This document shows, in pieces, positions 17,529 through 26,392 of a stretch of DNA of 64,000 bases. The stretch comes from Variovorax sp. PAMC28562 (GTDB lineage Bacteria; Pseudomonadota; Gammaproteobacteria; Burkholderiales; Burkholderiaceae_C), in assembly GCF_014303735.1 (NCBI RefSeq), contig NZ_CP060296.1, positions 2,491,501 through 2,555,500 of the forward strand. The letters run 5' to 3'. A program made the position numbers and the translations under genes. The notes under the pieces were generated by a model that saw nothing but the letters and a program-made list of their open reading frames with translations, searched no databases and had not been told where the DNA came from. How positions within the stretch are numbered: position 1 is the stretch's first letter; each line of letters begins with the position of its first letter.

Positions 17529-18716
17529 TCAGGCGGTAGCTGCTGCGGTTTGTGCCGTCGCGGGCGCTTCCACCGAAGTGAAGATCGGAATAAGAGCCGG
17601 TGTCGGGTCTGCTGCAGATATCGGCATCTGCAGCGCGTCGGGATGCCGCGCACGTTGGCGCAGCACCCGCTCGAAGTGGGTCGGGTCGTGCGGCTTCAGC
17701 ATGCTGGCTGCGCGCGGCAGATGGTAGTCCCACAGCCGCGATATCCAGAAGCGCAGTGCGGCCGCGCGCAGCAGGGCGGGCAACAACGCGCGCTCGGGGC
17801 CGGTGAGCGGCCGCACGGTGGCATACGCGGCCAACAGCGCATCGGCCCGCGCCGCATCGTGCTCGCCGGTGGGAAGGTCGATCGCCCAATCGTTCAGGCA
17901 CACGGCCAGGTCGAACAGCCAGGTGTCGGTGCCGGCGAAGTAGAAATCGAAAATGCCCGTCAGGCGTGGTGCGCTGCCTGGGCCGTCGCTGAATTCGCCG
18001 TCGCTGCATTCGCCATCGACCCCTGTAGCGAACATCGCGTTGTCGCGGAACAAGTCGGCGTGCACCGGTCCGCGTGGCAAAGCGGCGTAGCTCGACGACT
18101 CGGCCACATGGTTCTGGTACGCGAGTTCGCCGCGCAGCAATGCGGCCTGAGAGGCTTCGAGGTACGGCAGCACCACAGGCGCCGTGTCGTTCCACCAGGC
18201 GAGGCCACGCAGATTGGGCTGCAGGCGGTCGAAATCGCGTCCGGCCAGGTGCATTCGCGCCAGCATGTGGCCCAACTCGGCGCAGTGGGCCGCCGTGGGC
18301 GCGAGTTCGCTCTTGCCGGACAGTCGTTGCACCACGGCGGCGGGCTTGCCGTTCAGGGTGTGCAGCAGCGCGCAGGGTGCGATCGATGGCACTTTCAGCG
18401 CCTGGGTCTTGGCTTGTGCACCGAGTGCAGCAACGACTCCAATGGCGCCGGACACCACAGTCGGATCGGCAGCAGGCGCCGGCACCGGAATGCCGCGCTC
18501 GGCCAGATGCTTCATAAGGCAAAGGTAATACGGCAGCTGCTGAAAACCGAGCCGCTCGAACACCGTCAGGACGTATTCGCCCTGTTCGGTGGTCGCGAAG
18601 TAGTTGGTGTTCTCGATGCCGCCTTCGATGCCGCGCAGCTCGCGCAAGGCACCGAGCCCTAAGCGCCGGACAAGCTCGTCCGCGGGGTCGAATCCGACTT
18701 CAGTAAAGACCGCCAC
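17529..18716 (-). CDS. thrB: Homoserine kinase (aminoglycoside-phosphotransferase-fold type)
   Basis: A 395-residue ThrB of the kinase type found in many proteobacteria (not the GHMP type). It phosphorylates homoserine in threonine synthesis. It starts MAVFTEVGFDPADELVRRLGLG, followed by GIEGGIENTNYF (nucleotide-binding loop) and EYVLTVFER. The catalytic segment is GPVHADLFRDNAMF and the metal-binding part is FDFYFAGTDTWLFDLAVCLNDW. It is longer than the usual 315-335 residues because of an acidic Gly/Ser insert (ECSDGEFSDGPGS) directly after the catalytic loop, an Ala-rich stretch near residue 95-110 (VVAALGAQAKTQAL) and an Ala/Thr-rich C-terminal tail. It is flanked by the DUF2782 gene upstream and the BPSS1780-family gene downstream, a common betaproteobacterial order. 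Confidence 0.92.
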   Translation of the reverse strand: MAVFTEVGFDPADELVRRLGLGALRELRGIEGGIENTNYFATTEQGEYVLTVFERLGFQQLPYYLCLMKHLAERGIPVPAPAADPTVVSGAIGVVAALGAQAKTQALKVPSIAPCALLHTLNGKPAAVVQRLSGKSELAPTAAHCAELGHMLARMHLAGRDFDRLQPNLRGLAWWNDTAPVVLPYLEASQAALLRGELAYQNHVAESSSYAALPRGPVHADLFRDNAMFATGVDGECSDGEFSDGPGSAPRLTGIFDFYFAGTDTWLFDLAVCLNDWAIDLPTGEHDAARADALLAAYATVRPLTGPERALLPALLRAAALRFWISRLWDYHLPRAASMLKPHDPTHFERVLRQRARHPDALQMPISAADPTPALIPIFTSVEAPATAQTAAATA

Positions 18717-18728
18717 GGCGCTAGGCGT

Positions 18729-19118
18729 TCAGAACTTGAGGACGTTCCAGACGCGCGGCCCGTTGCCGTTGGTGTTGCTCGCGTCGTTGCTGCCGGGGCC
18801 GGATCCACCGGTTCCAGGTTGCAACACCTCGTACCCCGGCATGTTGGACTTGGGCTTGACATTGATGCTCTGCGTGCGGCCGCCGTAACGCACCTCGTCG
18901 ACCGTGGCGCTGCTGTCTTCGACGTGGATGTTCTCGATCTTCTGGTTCTGCCGAGGCGAGGACTGCTCCTGGCTTTGCGCGGCTTCCGGGGCGGCGGGTG
19001 TCGCAGGTGCAGCGGCTGCCGGGGTTTGCGCCACCGCCATGGTCGCCAGGCCGAATGGCACCGCGCAGAGCACGAGGGCGACGGCGCGGCGGGCGAAGGA
19101 GGAATCGGTGGAGAACAT
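18729..19118 (-). CDS. DUF2782 periplasmic protein
   Basis: A 129-residue exported protein. A signal peptide is visible (FARRAVALVLCAVPFGLATMAVAQT), then an Ala/Pro-rich spacer and a short conserved core (NQKIENIHVEDSSATVDEVRYGGRTQSINVKP, then MPGYEVLQP) typical of DUF2782 proteins. The tail is Gly/Asn-rich and ends PRVWNVLKF, also typical of the family. Its stop is 12 bp from thrB, so it is probably the first gene of the thrB transcript. It is divergent from polA. Function unknown. Confidence 0.85.
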   Translation of the reverse strand: MFSTDSSFARRAVALVLCAVPFGLATMAVAQTPAAAAPATPAAPEAAQSQEQSSPRQNQKIENIHVEDSSATVDEVRYGGRTQSINVKPKSNMPGYEVLQPGTGGSGPGSNDASNTNGNGPRVWNVLKF

Positions 19119-19228
19119 GTATGCGATTGTAGGTGGCGTGTGCCCCCCTCAGTTGTAAGCAGGTGACATCGGCCGACGCCGAGCCGAGGCTCCGTCGATG
19201 CACCCGCCGCGCGCGGCAAAATGGTGAG

Positions 19229-22066
19229 ATGACAGACAAGAAAACGCTGCTGCTCGTCGATGGTTCGAGCTATTTGTACCGCGCCTTCCACGCCATGCCC
19301 GACTTGCGCGCCGTGCCGGGCGACCCGACCAGTCCGGCCACCGGGGCCATCCGCGGAATGGTCAACATGATGCAGGCACTCCGGCGCGAGGTGCGCGCAG
19401 ACTACGCCGCCTGCGTGTTCGACGCGCCCGGCAAGACGTTCCGAGACGACTGGTACCCCGACTACAAAGCGCATCGCTCGCCGATGCCGGACGATTTGCG
19501 CAGTCAGGTGCCGGCCATCCACGAGGTCGTGCAGCTGTTGGGCTGGACCGTACTCACCGTGCCCGATGTCGAGGCCGACGACGTTATCGGCACGCTGGCC
19601 CGCACGGCGGCGCGACAGTCGATCGAGGTGATCGTGTCGAGCGGCGACAAGGACATGAGCCAGCTGGTCGACGAGCACGTGACCATCATCGACACCATGA
19701 ACGGCAAGAAGCGCGACATCGCCGGCGTGACGGCCGAGTTCGGCGTGCCGCCCCACCTGATGGTGGACTATCAGACGCTGGTCGGCGACACGGTCGACAA
19801 CGTGCCCGGCGTCGCCAAAGTCGGGCCCAAAACCGCCGCGAAGTGGCTGATGGAATACGGCTCGCTCGATGCGCTGCTGCTGCACGCGGGCGACATCAAG
19901 GGCCAGGCCGGCGAGAACCTGCGCAACGCGCTCGATTGGTTGCCGCAGGGCAAGCGGTTGGTGACCATCCGCACCGATTGCGATCTGAACGGCCACGTCA
20001 CCGGCCTGCCGTCGCTGGCCAGCATTGCCATCGGCGAGCAGCAGGTCGACGGCCTCAAGACCTTCTACGAAAAGTACGGCTTCAAGGGCTTGGTCAGGAC
20101 GCTTGAAACGCATGCCGTGCCGCCCGAACTGATTGCTGAAAACAAGCAGCGCAAGGGCGATAAAAGTATTGCTGAAAGCAACAACGGCGACCTGTTTGCA
20201 GAGGGACAAGGATCGGGAGAAAGTTCCGTGCTCGACGCCAACGCGCTGGCCGAACCGGTCAGCAACCTGGCCTACGACACGATCCTGAGTTGGGAACTTT
20301 TCGACAGCTGGCTGGCGCGCGTCGAAGCCGCCGAACTGGTCGCGGTCGACACCGAAACCACGTCGCTCGACGCGATGCGCGCCGAAATTGTCGGCGTCAG
20401 TTTCAGCGTCAAGCCCGGTGAGGCCGCCTACATTCCGCTGGCCCACAACTACCCCGACGCACCGGCGCAACTGCCGCGCGACGAGGTGTTGGCCCGCCTC
20501 AAGCCCTGGCTTGAAAACGGCGCTAAACAGAAGCTCGGCCAGCACGTCAAATACGACCGCCATGTGTTCGCCAACCACGGCATCGAAGTGCAGGGCTACG
20601 CGCACGACACCATGCTGCAAAGCTACGTGATCGAAGTGCATCGGCCGCACGGCCTGGCCAGCCTGGCCGAGCGCCACCTGGGCCGCAGCGGAATCGACTA
20701 CGAAGACCTGTGCGGCAAGGGCGCGCACCAGATCTCGTTCAGCCAGGTCGACATCGCCAAGGCCGCCGAATATTCGTGCGAAGACTCGGACCAGACGCTC
20801 GATGTGCATCGCGTGCTGTGGCCGCTGCTCGAAGCCGATGCCAAACTGCGCTTCATCTACGAGCTGGAAATGCGCAGCAGCGAATCGCTCTACCGCATCG
20901 AGCGCACCGGCGTGCTGATCGACGCGCCGATGCTGGCCACGCAAAGCCACGAGCTCGGCCTGCGCATCATGGCGCTGGAGACCGAAGCCTATGAACTGGC
21001 GGGCCAGCCCTTCAACCTCGGCTCGCCGAAGCAGATCGCCGAAATCTTCTTCACCAAACTCGGCCTGCCGGTGGTCAAAAAGACACCGAGTGGCGCGCCC
21101 AGCACCGATGAAGAGGTGCTCGAAAAACTTGCTGAAGACTTTCCGTTGCCGGCCAAGATTTTGGAGCATCGCGGCCTGTCCAAGCTCAAGGGCACCTACA
21201 CCGACAAGCTCGGCCAACTCGCCAACCCGCGCACCGGCCGCGTCCACACGCACTATGCGCAGGCCGTGGCCGTGACGGGTCGCCTCAGCAGCAACGATCC
21301 GAACCTGCAGAACATCCCCGTCAAAACCGCCGAGGGCCGGCGCGTGCGCGAAGCCTTTGTGGCGCCGGCCGGTAGCGTGATCGCCAGCGCCGACTATTCG
21401 CAAATCGAGCTGCGCATCATGGCGCACCTGAGCAGCGACGAGTCGCTGCTGCGAGCCTTTACCGATGGCATCGACGTGCACCGCGCCACCGCCGCCGAAG
21501 TCTTCGGCGGCACGCCCGAGCAGGTGTCGAGTGAGCAGCGCCGCTATGCCAAGGTCATCAACTTCGGCTTGATCTACGGCATGAGCAGCTTCGGGTTGGC
21601 GCGTAATCTGGGCATCGAGACCAAGGCGGCAGCCTCGTACATCGAGCGCTACTTTGCGCGCTATCCGGGTGTGAAGGCGTACATGGACGAGACCAAGCTC
21701 ACAGCCAAGGCGCAAGGGTATGTCGAGACCGTGTTCGGTCGGCGGCTTTACCTGCCGGAGATCAACTCACCCAATGGCCCGCGCCGAGGCGGGGCTGAAC
21801 GTGCTGCCATCAACGCGCCGATGCAGGGCACGGCGGCCGACCTGATCAAGCTGAGCATGGTCGAGGTGCAGCGCGTGCTCGACGCCGAGGAGCGTGCGAC
21901 GAAGATGATCATGCAGGTGCACGACGAGCTGGTGTTCGAAGTGCCGGAGGCAGAGGTCGAGTGGGTACGCACCGAGGTGCCGAAGATCATGGCGGGGGTC
22001 GCGGCGCTCAAGGTGCCGCTGTTGGCGGAAATCGGCTTCGGGCCGAACTGGGACAAGGCGCATTGA
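19229..22066 (+). CDS. polA: DNA polymerase I
   Basis: A 945-residue DNA polymerase I with all three domains. The 5'-3' exonuclease (residues 1 to about 300) shows LLLVDGSSYLYRAFHA, SSGDKDMSQLV and GDTVDNVPGVAKVGPKTA. The 3'-5' proofreading domain keeps its metal ligands: VAVDTETTSL (Exo I), KYDRHVF (Exo II) and YSCEDSDQTLDVH (Exo III). The polymerase domain shows motif A DYSQIELRIMAHLS, the O-helix RRYAKVINFGLIYG and motif C QVHDELVFEV. It fills gaps during repair and Okazaki fragment processing. The ATG at 19229 gives MTDKKTLLLVDGSS. It diverges from the DUF2782-thrB transcript. Confidence 0.97.
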   Translation: MTDKKTLLLVDGSSYLYRAFHAMPDLRAVPGDPTSPATGAIRGMVNMMQALRREVRADYAACVFDAPGKTFRDDWYPDYKAHRSPMPDDLRSQVPAIHEVVQLLGWTVLTVPDVEADDVIGTLARTAARQSIEVIVSSGDKDMSQLVDEHVTIIDTMNGKKRDIAGVTAEFGVPPHLMVDYQTLVGDTVDNVPGVAKVGPKTAAKWLMEYGSLDALLLHAGDIKGQAGENLRNALDWLPQGKRLVTIRTDCDLNGHVTGLPSLASIAIGEQQVDGLKTFYEKYGFKGLVRTLETHAVPPELIAENKQRKGDKSIAESNNGDLFAEGQGSGESSVLDANALAEPVSNLAYDTILSWELFDSWLARVEAAELVAVDTETTSLDAMRAEIVGVSFSVKPGEAAYIPLAHNYPDAPAQLPRDEVLARLKPWLENGAKQKLGQHVKYDRHVFANHGIEVQGYAHDTMLQSYVIEVHRPHGLASLAERHLGRSGIDYEDLCGKGAHQISFSQVDIAKAAEYSCEDSDQTLDVHRVLWPLLEADAKLRFIYELEMRSSESLYRIERTGVLIDAPMLATQSHELGLRIMALETEAYELAGQPFNLGSPKQIAEIFFTKLGLPVVKKTPSGAPSTDEEVLEKLAEDFPLPAKILEHRGLSKLKGTYTDKLGQLANPRTGRVHTHYAQAVAVTGRLSSNDPNLQNIPVKTAEGRRVREAFVAPAGSVIASADYSQIELRIMAHLSSDESLLRAFTDGIDVHRATAAEVFGGTPEQVSSEQRRYAKVINFGLIYGMSSFGLARNLGIETKAAASYIERYFARYPGVKAYMDETKLTAKAQGYVETVFGRRLYLPEINSPNGPRRGGAERAAINAPMQGTAADLIKLSMVEVQRVLDAEERATKMIMQVHDELVFEVPEAEVEWVRTEVPKIMAGVAALKVPLLAEIGFGPNWDKAH

Positions 22067-22081
22067 TGCAAGGTGCATTGA

Positions 22082-22345
22082 TCGATCGACATCGCCGCGA
22101 CCTTGAACGCGCGGTTGCTCGGCCTCTATGGCGGCAAGGACGGGGGCATCCCGCTTGACAGCATTGATAAGATGAAAGTAGCTTTGGCGACTGGAAGTGC
22201 GGGAGCCAAAACTTCCGAATTTGTGGTGTTCCCGGAAGCCGGCCACGCGGTTCATGTGGGCTACCGGCCGAGTTATGTGCAAGGTCCGGCGGAAAGCCGA
22301 TGGAAGCGCGACGTGGCGCGGTTCAAGGCGCACGGCGTGACCTGA
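22082..22345 (+). pseudogene. Dienelactone hydrolase, C-terminal fragment
   Basis: An open stretch directly after polA encodes only the last quarter of a dienelactone-hydrolase-family protein: NARLLGLYGGKDGGIPLDSI (acid-loop region), then FVVFPEAGHAVHVGYRPSY with the catalytic-type His, then WKRDVARFKAHGV at the C terminus. The region that would carry the nucleophile Cys or Ser is absent, and a stop codon at 22079-22081 closes the frame just upstream. It is therefore a remnant of a deleted gene rather than a functional small protein. It is followed by a strong terminator at 22378-22410, probably the original terminator of that gene, which polA may now use. Confidence 0.7.
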
Positions 22346-22377
22346 CGCCGTCGACTTTTCGGTCCGATCGACTATCG

Positions 22378-22410
22378 AAGCCGTCCCTCGGGGCGGCTTT
22401 TTTTATTTTT
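22378..22410 (+). terminator. Rho-independent terminator
   Basis: AGCCGTCC-CTCG-GGGCGGCT forms an 8-bp GC-rich stem (one G-U pair) with a tetraloop, followed by a run of T (TTTTTTTATTTTT). It lies after the polA and hydrolase-fragment region and just upstream of the ZIP transporter gene, so it separates the two transcripts. Confidence 0.8.
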
Positions 22411-22419
22411 AGAAGAGCC

Positions 22420-23373
22420 ATGAACCTGATTGCAATCATCGCGGCGACGCTGGTCTCCGGCATCGGCAGCGTCTGGCTGGCCGCTTTGCTGATGCGCGTC
22501 GGCGTGCGGCGCGACGCCGGCGGCGTCAATCCGCAGCACCTGTTGAGTCTTGCCGCCGGCGCGCTGCTCGCGACCGCCTTCATGCACCTGCTGCCCGAGG
22601 CCTTCGAAAGCGGCATCGAGCCGGCGGTGCTGTTCGCGGTGCTGCTGTTCGGGCTGGTGTTTTTCTTTCTGCTCGACAAGGCGGAGCTGTGGCACCACGG
22701 GCACGAGCATCACCAGGCGGATGCGGACGTCCATGATCACGGCGATCACAGTCATGACCATTCGCATGGGCACGACGACACGCACGACCACGGACGTCCT
22801 CCCAAGGCCGGCGGTTGGGCCGTGCTCACCGGCGACAGCGTGCACTGCTTCGGAGACGGCATCCTGATCGCCTCGGCGTTTACCGCGGACTTGAAGCTGG
22901 GCCTGGTGGCCGCAGTGGCGGTGCTGGCGCACGAAGTGCCGCACCACATTGGCGACCTGGTCGTGTTGCGGCAGAGTTCGCCCAACCCGCGTGCTGCGCT
23001 TCTCAAGGTGTCGCTCGCCGGCACCATGACCGCGCTCGGTGGCATCGCCGGCTGGTGGCTGGTAGACCAGCTTCACGCGTGGCTGCCGTACTTTCTGGTG
23101 CTGGCCGGCAGCAGCTTCGTCTACGTCGCGCTGGCCGATTTGATTCCGCAATTGCAGCGGCGTTTGCCGGCGCGCCAGACGGCGGCGCAAATCGTGTGGC
23201 TGGTGGCGGGGATCGTGCTGGTCACGCTGGTGAGCCGACTGGCGCACGGCGAGCATGCGGGTCATGGCGATCACCAGGCGCATGGCCACGAACAGGGTGC
23301 GGTGCGGTTCCTGATGCCCGACGACATCGCACTCGCACGGCCTTTTCCGACATCGATTCTTCCCCGCGGCTGA
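22420..23373 (+). CDS. ZIP-family metal transporter
   Basis: A 317-residue ZIP permease, predicted to move zinc or another divalent metal across the inner membrane. Eight membrane segments are likely. Helix I is LIAIIAATLVSGIGSVWLAALL; conserved metal-site motifs are in the fourth and fifth helices (DSVHCFGDGILIASAF and LAHEVPHHIGDLVVL). A long His/Asp-rich loop lies between helices three and four (about residues 91-125, HGHEHHQADADVHDHGDHSH and onward) and a second His-rich run lies near the C terminus (HGEHAGHGDHQAHGHEQ); both are metal-binding regions. The ATG at 22420 follows directly after the terminator. It stands alone. Confidence 0.92.
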   Translation: MNLIAIIAATLVSGIGSVWLAALLMRVGVRRDAGGVNPQHLLSLAAGALLATAFMHLLPEAFESGIEPAVLFAVLLFGLVFFFLLDKAELWHHGHEHHQADADVHDHGDHSHDHSHGHDDTHDHGRPPKAGGWAVLTGDSVHCFGDGILIASAFTADLKLGLVAAVAVLAHEVPHHIGDLVVLRQSSPNPRAALLKVSLAGTMTALGGIAGWWLVDQLHAWLPYFLVLAGSSFVYVALADLIPQLQRRLPARQTAAQIVWLVAGIVLVTLVSRLAHGEHAGHGDHQAHGHEQGAVRFLMPDDIALARPFPTSILPRG

Positions 23374-23452
23374 ATCGCCAAAGTCGGCCGGCGGGTGCAC
23401 TATGCGTCCACGTGCTTCGATTTCTGAAGCCGCAGTCAAAGGAGAGCCGAAC

Positions 23453-23668
23453 ATGCCCAACGTGGACCCCACCCGCCGCTCTGGCGAACCCACCGACATC
23501 CCCAAAGACGCACCGTTGCTCGGAGAGGAATTCGATTCGCCGGAGAACGAAGGCATGGACGAGCTTGAAGAAGAGACGGGCCTCGACCTGAGCGAGGCCA
23601 GCGGGCTCGACGCCGACAACGTGCCGTCGGACGAAGAGAGCGACCGGGTGCTGAACGCGCCGGACTGA
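23453..23668 (+). CDS. Small acidic conserved hypothetical protein
   Basis: A 71-residue, strongly acidic soluble protein with no membrane segment or signal peptide. The composition is dominated by Asp and Glu (for example EFDSPENEGMDELEEETG). GGAGA lies seven bases before the ATG at 23453, which decides the start; the frame is open upstream but the extra residues look unconserved. It follows the ZIP gene by about 80 bp on the same strand. I do not recognise a functional domain; such acidic small proteins are common in Comamonadaceae. Confidence 0.65.
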   Translation: MPNVDPTRRSGEPTDIPKDAPLLGEEFDSPENEGMDELEEETGLDLSEASGLDADNVPSDEESDRVLNAPD

Positions 23669-23696
23669 GCGACTAGCGCCTTCTGCCACAGACGCG

Positions 23697-23918
23697 CGGC
23701 GCCGTCAACGCACTGAACCAGGCGGTCGTGGGAATGCCGCAAACGCTCGACGGATTGGGCAAGACCCTTGCTGGCGCAGCGGCTGGTGTGGTGCCGAAAG
23801 CGATGGCCGGCACCGTCTGCCATGGCCGGTGTGGCTGCTTCAGCACCTTCCGATCCTGCAGGTGATCCCGGCATACGCCGTCGGCATGAGCGTGCGGCCG
23901 CAACGCGTGCGGCGCTGA
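23697..23918 (+). pseudogene. Possible remnant of an FAD-dependent oxidoreductase
   Basis: The 372-base stretch between the small acidic gene and the DUF3300 gene has no intact gene. One frame gives AVNALNQAVVGMPQTLDGLGK. After a frame change, another gives PWPVWLLQHLPILQVIPAYAVG and then MSVRPQRVRR before a stop at 23918. The last part resembles, from memory, the C terminus of PF01494-type FAD monooxygenases (aromatic-ring hydroxylase fold). The fragment is short and the match weak, so this stays tentative. The rest of the stretch shows no clear signal. Confidence 0.35.
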
Positions 23919-24040
23919 GGTGCTGCGGCGAGCGGGCGCGGTAGCGAGATGCCCTCGGCGTGCCGCGCTCGTTTCGGCCCGACCTACATCGCTAGCGCGC
24001 CGCCAACGAAACGCGGTTCTGCGAGCGATGGCACTGTCGG

Positions 24041-26287
24041 TCAGCGATTCGGATCGTCAGGGCGGCCACCCGGAGGCCGCCCTGCGGCACGTACCTGTTG
24101 CTCCTGCGCGCGGCGTTGTTGCTGAGCTTGCGCTTGCTGCTGCGCCTGCTGCTGCTGGGCTTGTTGTTGCTGTTGTTGCGCCTGCTGCTGCATCTGCATC
24201 TGAGCTTGTTGTTGTTGTGCGTGAGCCTGCGCCTGCTGCGCCTGCTGCGCTTGTTGAGCCTGCGCTTGTTGCTGGCGGATCTGGGCTTGCGCCTGCTGTT
24301 GCTGTTGCGCATGAGCTTGGGCCTGCTGTGCCTGTTGCGCCTGAGCTTGTTGTTGCCGTTCCTGAGCTTGAGCCTGTGTTTGTTGTGCCTGGGCCTGGGC
24401 CTGCTGCTGACGCGCTTGAGCTTGTTGGGCTTGTTGCGCTTGCTGTGCCTGCGCTTGCTGCTGATTCACCTGAGCCTGCTGACGACGCGCTTGCTCTTGC
24501 TGCTCTTGCTGTTGGCGTGCCTGCGCTTGTTGTGCTTGCTGGGCCTGGGCCTGCTGCTGACGCGCTTGAGCTTGTTGGGCTTGTTGCGCTTGCTGTGCCT
24601 GCGCTTGCTGCTGATTCACCTGAGCCTGCTGACGACGCGCTTGCTCCTGCTGCTCTTGCTGTTGGCGTGCCTGCGCTTGTTGTGCTTGAGCTTGCGCTTG
24701 TTGTGCTTGCTGGGTCTGAACCTGCTGCGCACGTTGACCTTGTTCCTGCTGGCGGCGTGACTGTTCTTGTGCAGCCTGCTGCTGCTGTTGCTGCGCCTGT
24801 TGTCCTTGCTGCTGTTGACGGCGCGCCTGCTCCTGCTGCTGCTGGACTTGCTCGCGCCTCGCCTGATCCTGTTGTGCCCGCTGAGCTTGTTGCTGCTGGA
24901 CCTGCTGCGCTTGCTGTTGATTCACCTGCGCCTGCTGGGTCTGCTGTCGACGTGCCTGCTCCTGTTGGCGAAGCTGCGCTTGTTGTGCTTGCTGCTGCGC
25001 TTGCGCTTGCGCCTGCGCCTGCATCGCTTGTTGCTGTTGCTGTTGCTGCCCTCGTGCTTGCTGCGCCTGTACCTGTTGCGCTTGCTGCGCTTGCTGAATC
25101 TGCAACTGCTGTTGGGCCCTTTGCGGATTTTGCTGGGCTTGCTGGACCTGCTGCTGTTGCGCGATCGCTTGAGCTTGTTGAGCCTGCTGTAGCTGTAGCT
25201 GTATCTGCTGCGGTCCGCGTGCGTTGCCGCCTCCCGCAAACTCGGCGCGCGGAATGTAGGTCGACTGGTTGTAGACCACGGCCGGCCGGTCGAAGCCGCG
25301 AACGCCTTGCGGTCGATTGCCATCGCGGTAGGCGTCAGGGCGTCCCCAGTTCATGCCCCACGAGTTCCAGCCCCAGCCGTGGCGCTCCAGCGCAGAGCCG
25401 ACCACCACGCCCAGGCCAAAAGTCACCGCACCCGCCGCGGCGATCTGCCCATTCGAATAGCGAGGATCGCGCTGTTCGACATACACCGGCGGCGCGTAGG
25501 CATACCCTGGGTACGCCGCGACCGGCTCGCCATAGATGACTTCCGGGTCGTAGCTCGGCACGTAGACCACGTCGGGCTGCGCGGGCTCGATGGTGATGTA
25601 CTGCGGCGGCGGCTCGATGACGGCCGGTCCGGCGTAATAAACAGGGGCGTTCGGGTCGGGCGTGTAGTTGGCGGGCGCCGATGCAGTCGCTACGCGCAGC
25701 TTGGGCGTGCTTCTTAGTTGACCTGCACGCGATGCGCGCTGACGCATGACCTGGATCGCATTCATCACGTCGTCCGGGTCGTTGTAGTAGGCCTGTCCCA
25801 GGGCGGTGGTCCATGGCAGGTTCTTCGCCATCTGGTCGAGCACGCGCTTGAATGCGGTGAGCGACTTGATGCTCGGGTCCCAGGATTGCCGCTCGGCGGC
25901 ATCGGCCAGCGGACCGGCCTTCAACCCACCGTTCTGCACGATCCACGCATCGGCCGCAGTGACTTGGTCGGGGTAGGTCGAGCCGGCCAATACCTGCGCG
26001 ACAAGCTTGTCCGGATACAGCGCGATGGGCGCGACCATTTGGTACAGCTGCTCGGCACCGGGAGGCACGTAGACGGGTGCTGCGGGTGCGCTAACCGGCT
26101 GGGCAACGATGGACGGCGCCGGCGTTTCGACCGCGGGCGTGGTCGCAATGTTGGGCGCGGCGGCCGGTGCCGATAGGCTGCCGATCTTGTCGCATCCGGC
26201 CAGCATCAACGCCGCAATGCAGAGTGCTGCGATGGCGGTCTTGGCGCTTTTGAAGCCTTTTGTCAGGCCTGGAGAGGTTTGGTTCAT
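24041..26287 (-). CDS. DUF3300 lipoprotein with a long Gln/Ala-rich tail
   Basis: A 748-residue exported lipoprotein. The signal peptide ends in lipobox LMLAGC (Cys near residue 31). The DUF3300 domain covers about residues 75-260 (AEQLYQMVAPIALYPDKLVAQVLAGSTYP, then NLPWTTALGQAYYNDPDDVMNAIQVMR, then VVYVPSYDPEVIYGEP). A Gly/Trp-rich part follows (HGWGWNSWGMNWGRPDAYRDGN). From about residue 360 to the end, nearly 390 residues consist almost only of Gln and Ala with scattered Arg, Glu, Val and Asn. This tail is encoded by CAG/GCN-type repeats that include a 150-bp tandem duplication (24389-24688). The ATG at 26287 gives the signal peptide directly. The tail is predicted to be a coiled or disordered surface or periplasmic extension. 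The family function is unknown. Confidence 0.82.
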   Translation of the reverse strand: MNQTSPGLTKGFKSAKTAIAALCIAALMLAGCDKIGSLSAPAAAPNIATTPAVETPAPSIVAQPVSAPAAPVYVPPGAEQLYQMVAPIALYPDKLVAQVLAGSTYPDQVTAADAWIVQNGGLKAGPLADAAERQSWDPSIKSLTAFKRVLDQMAKNLPWTTALGQAYYNDPDDVMNAIQVMRQRASRAGQLRSTPKLRVATASAPANYTPDPNAPVYYAGPAVIEPPPQYITIEPAQPDVVYVPSYDPEVIYGEPVAAYPGYAYAPPVYVEQRDPRYSNGQIAAAGAVTFGLGVVVGSALERHGWGWNSWGMNWGRPDAYRDGNRPQGVRGFDRPAVVYNQSTYIPRAEFAGGGNARGPQQIQLQLQQAQQAQAIAQQQQVQQAQQNPQRAQQQLQIQQAQQAQQVQAQQARGQQQQQQQAMQAQAQAQAQQQAQQAQLRQQEQARRQQTQQAQVNQQQAQQVQQQQAQRAQQDQARREQVQQQQEQARRQQQQGQQAQQQQQQAAQEQSRRQQEQGQRAQQVQTQQAQQAQAQAQQAQARQQQEQQEQARRQQAQVNQQQAQAQQAQQAQQAQARQQQAQAQQAQQAQARQQQEQQEQARRQQAQVNQQQAQAQQAQQAQQAQARQQQAQAQAQQTQAQAQERQQQAQAQQAQQAQAHAQQQQQAQAQIRQQQAQAQQAQQAQQAQAHAQQQQAQMQMQQQAQQQQQQAQQQQAQQQAQAQQQRRAQEQQVRAAGRPPGGRPDDPNR
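24389..24688. repeat. Two tandem 150-bp copies inside the Gln/Ala-rich coding tail
   Basis: Copy 1 spans 24389-24538 and copy 2 spans 24539-24688. The two differ at one base that I can see (TTGCTCTTGC in copy 1, TTGCTCCTGC in copy 2). The period is a multiple of three, so gain or loss of a unit keeps the reading frame. The near-identity suggests a recent duplication by slippage or recombination. Confidence 0.85.
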
Positions 26288-26392
26288 GGAGCGCTTTCTG
26301 AAGAGCGAGGTGCTCCCCAATCAACGTTCACCGTAGCGCGCTCGCCGACGCAGGATGTGACAGTGCGTATCGGCCGCGCCTGTCGTTCAGCT

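Noticed and set aside
18659..21715. A 1018-codon open frame on the minus strand across polA
   Set aside because: It is antisense to a clearly recognised polA; the translation is rich in His, Arg and Gln with no known motif. Such frames are common in high-GC DNA.
24389..24688. CRISPR-like or regulatory repeat array
   Set aside because: The repeats are in-frame coding sequence of a low-complexity protein tail with no unique spacers.
24098..25192. Long Leu-rich open frames on the plus strand opposite the Gln/Ala tail
   Set aside because: They are the complement of CAG/GCN-type repeats in the DUF3300 gene; composition is pure LLRLLL without any domain.
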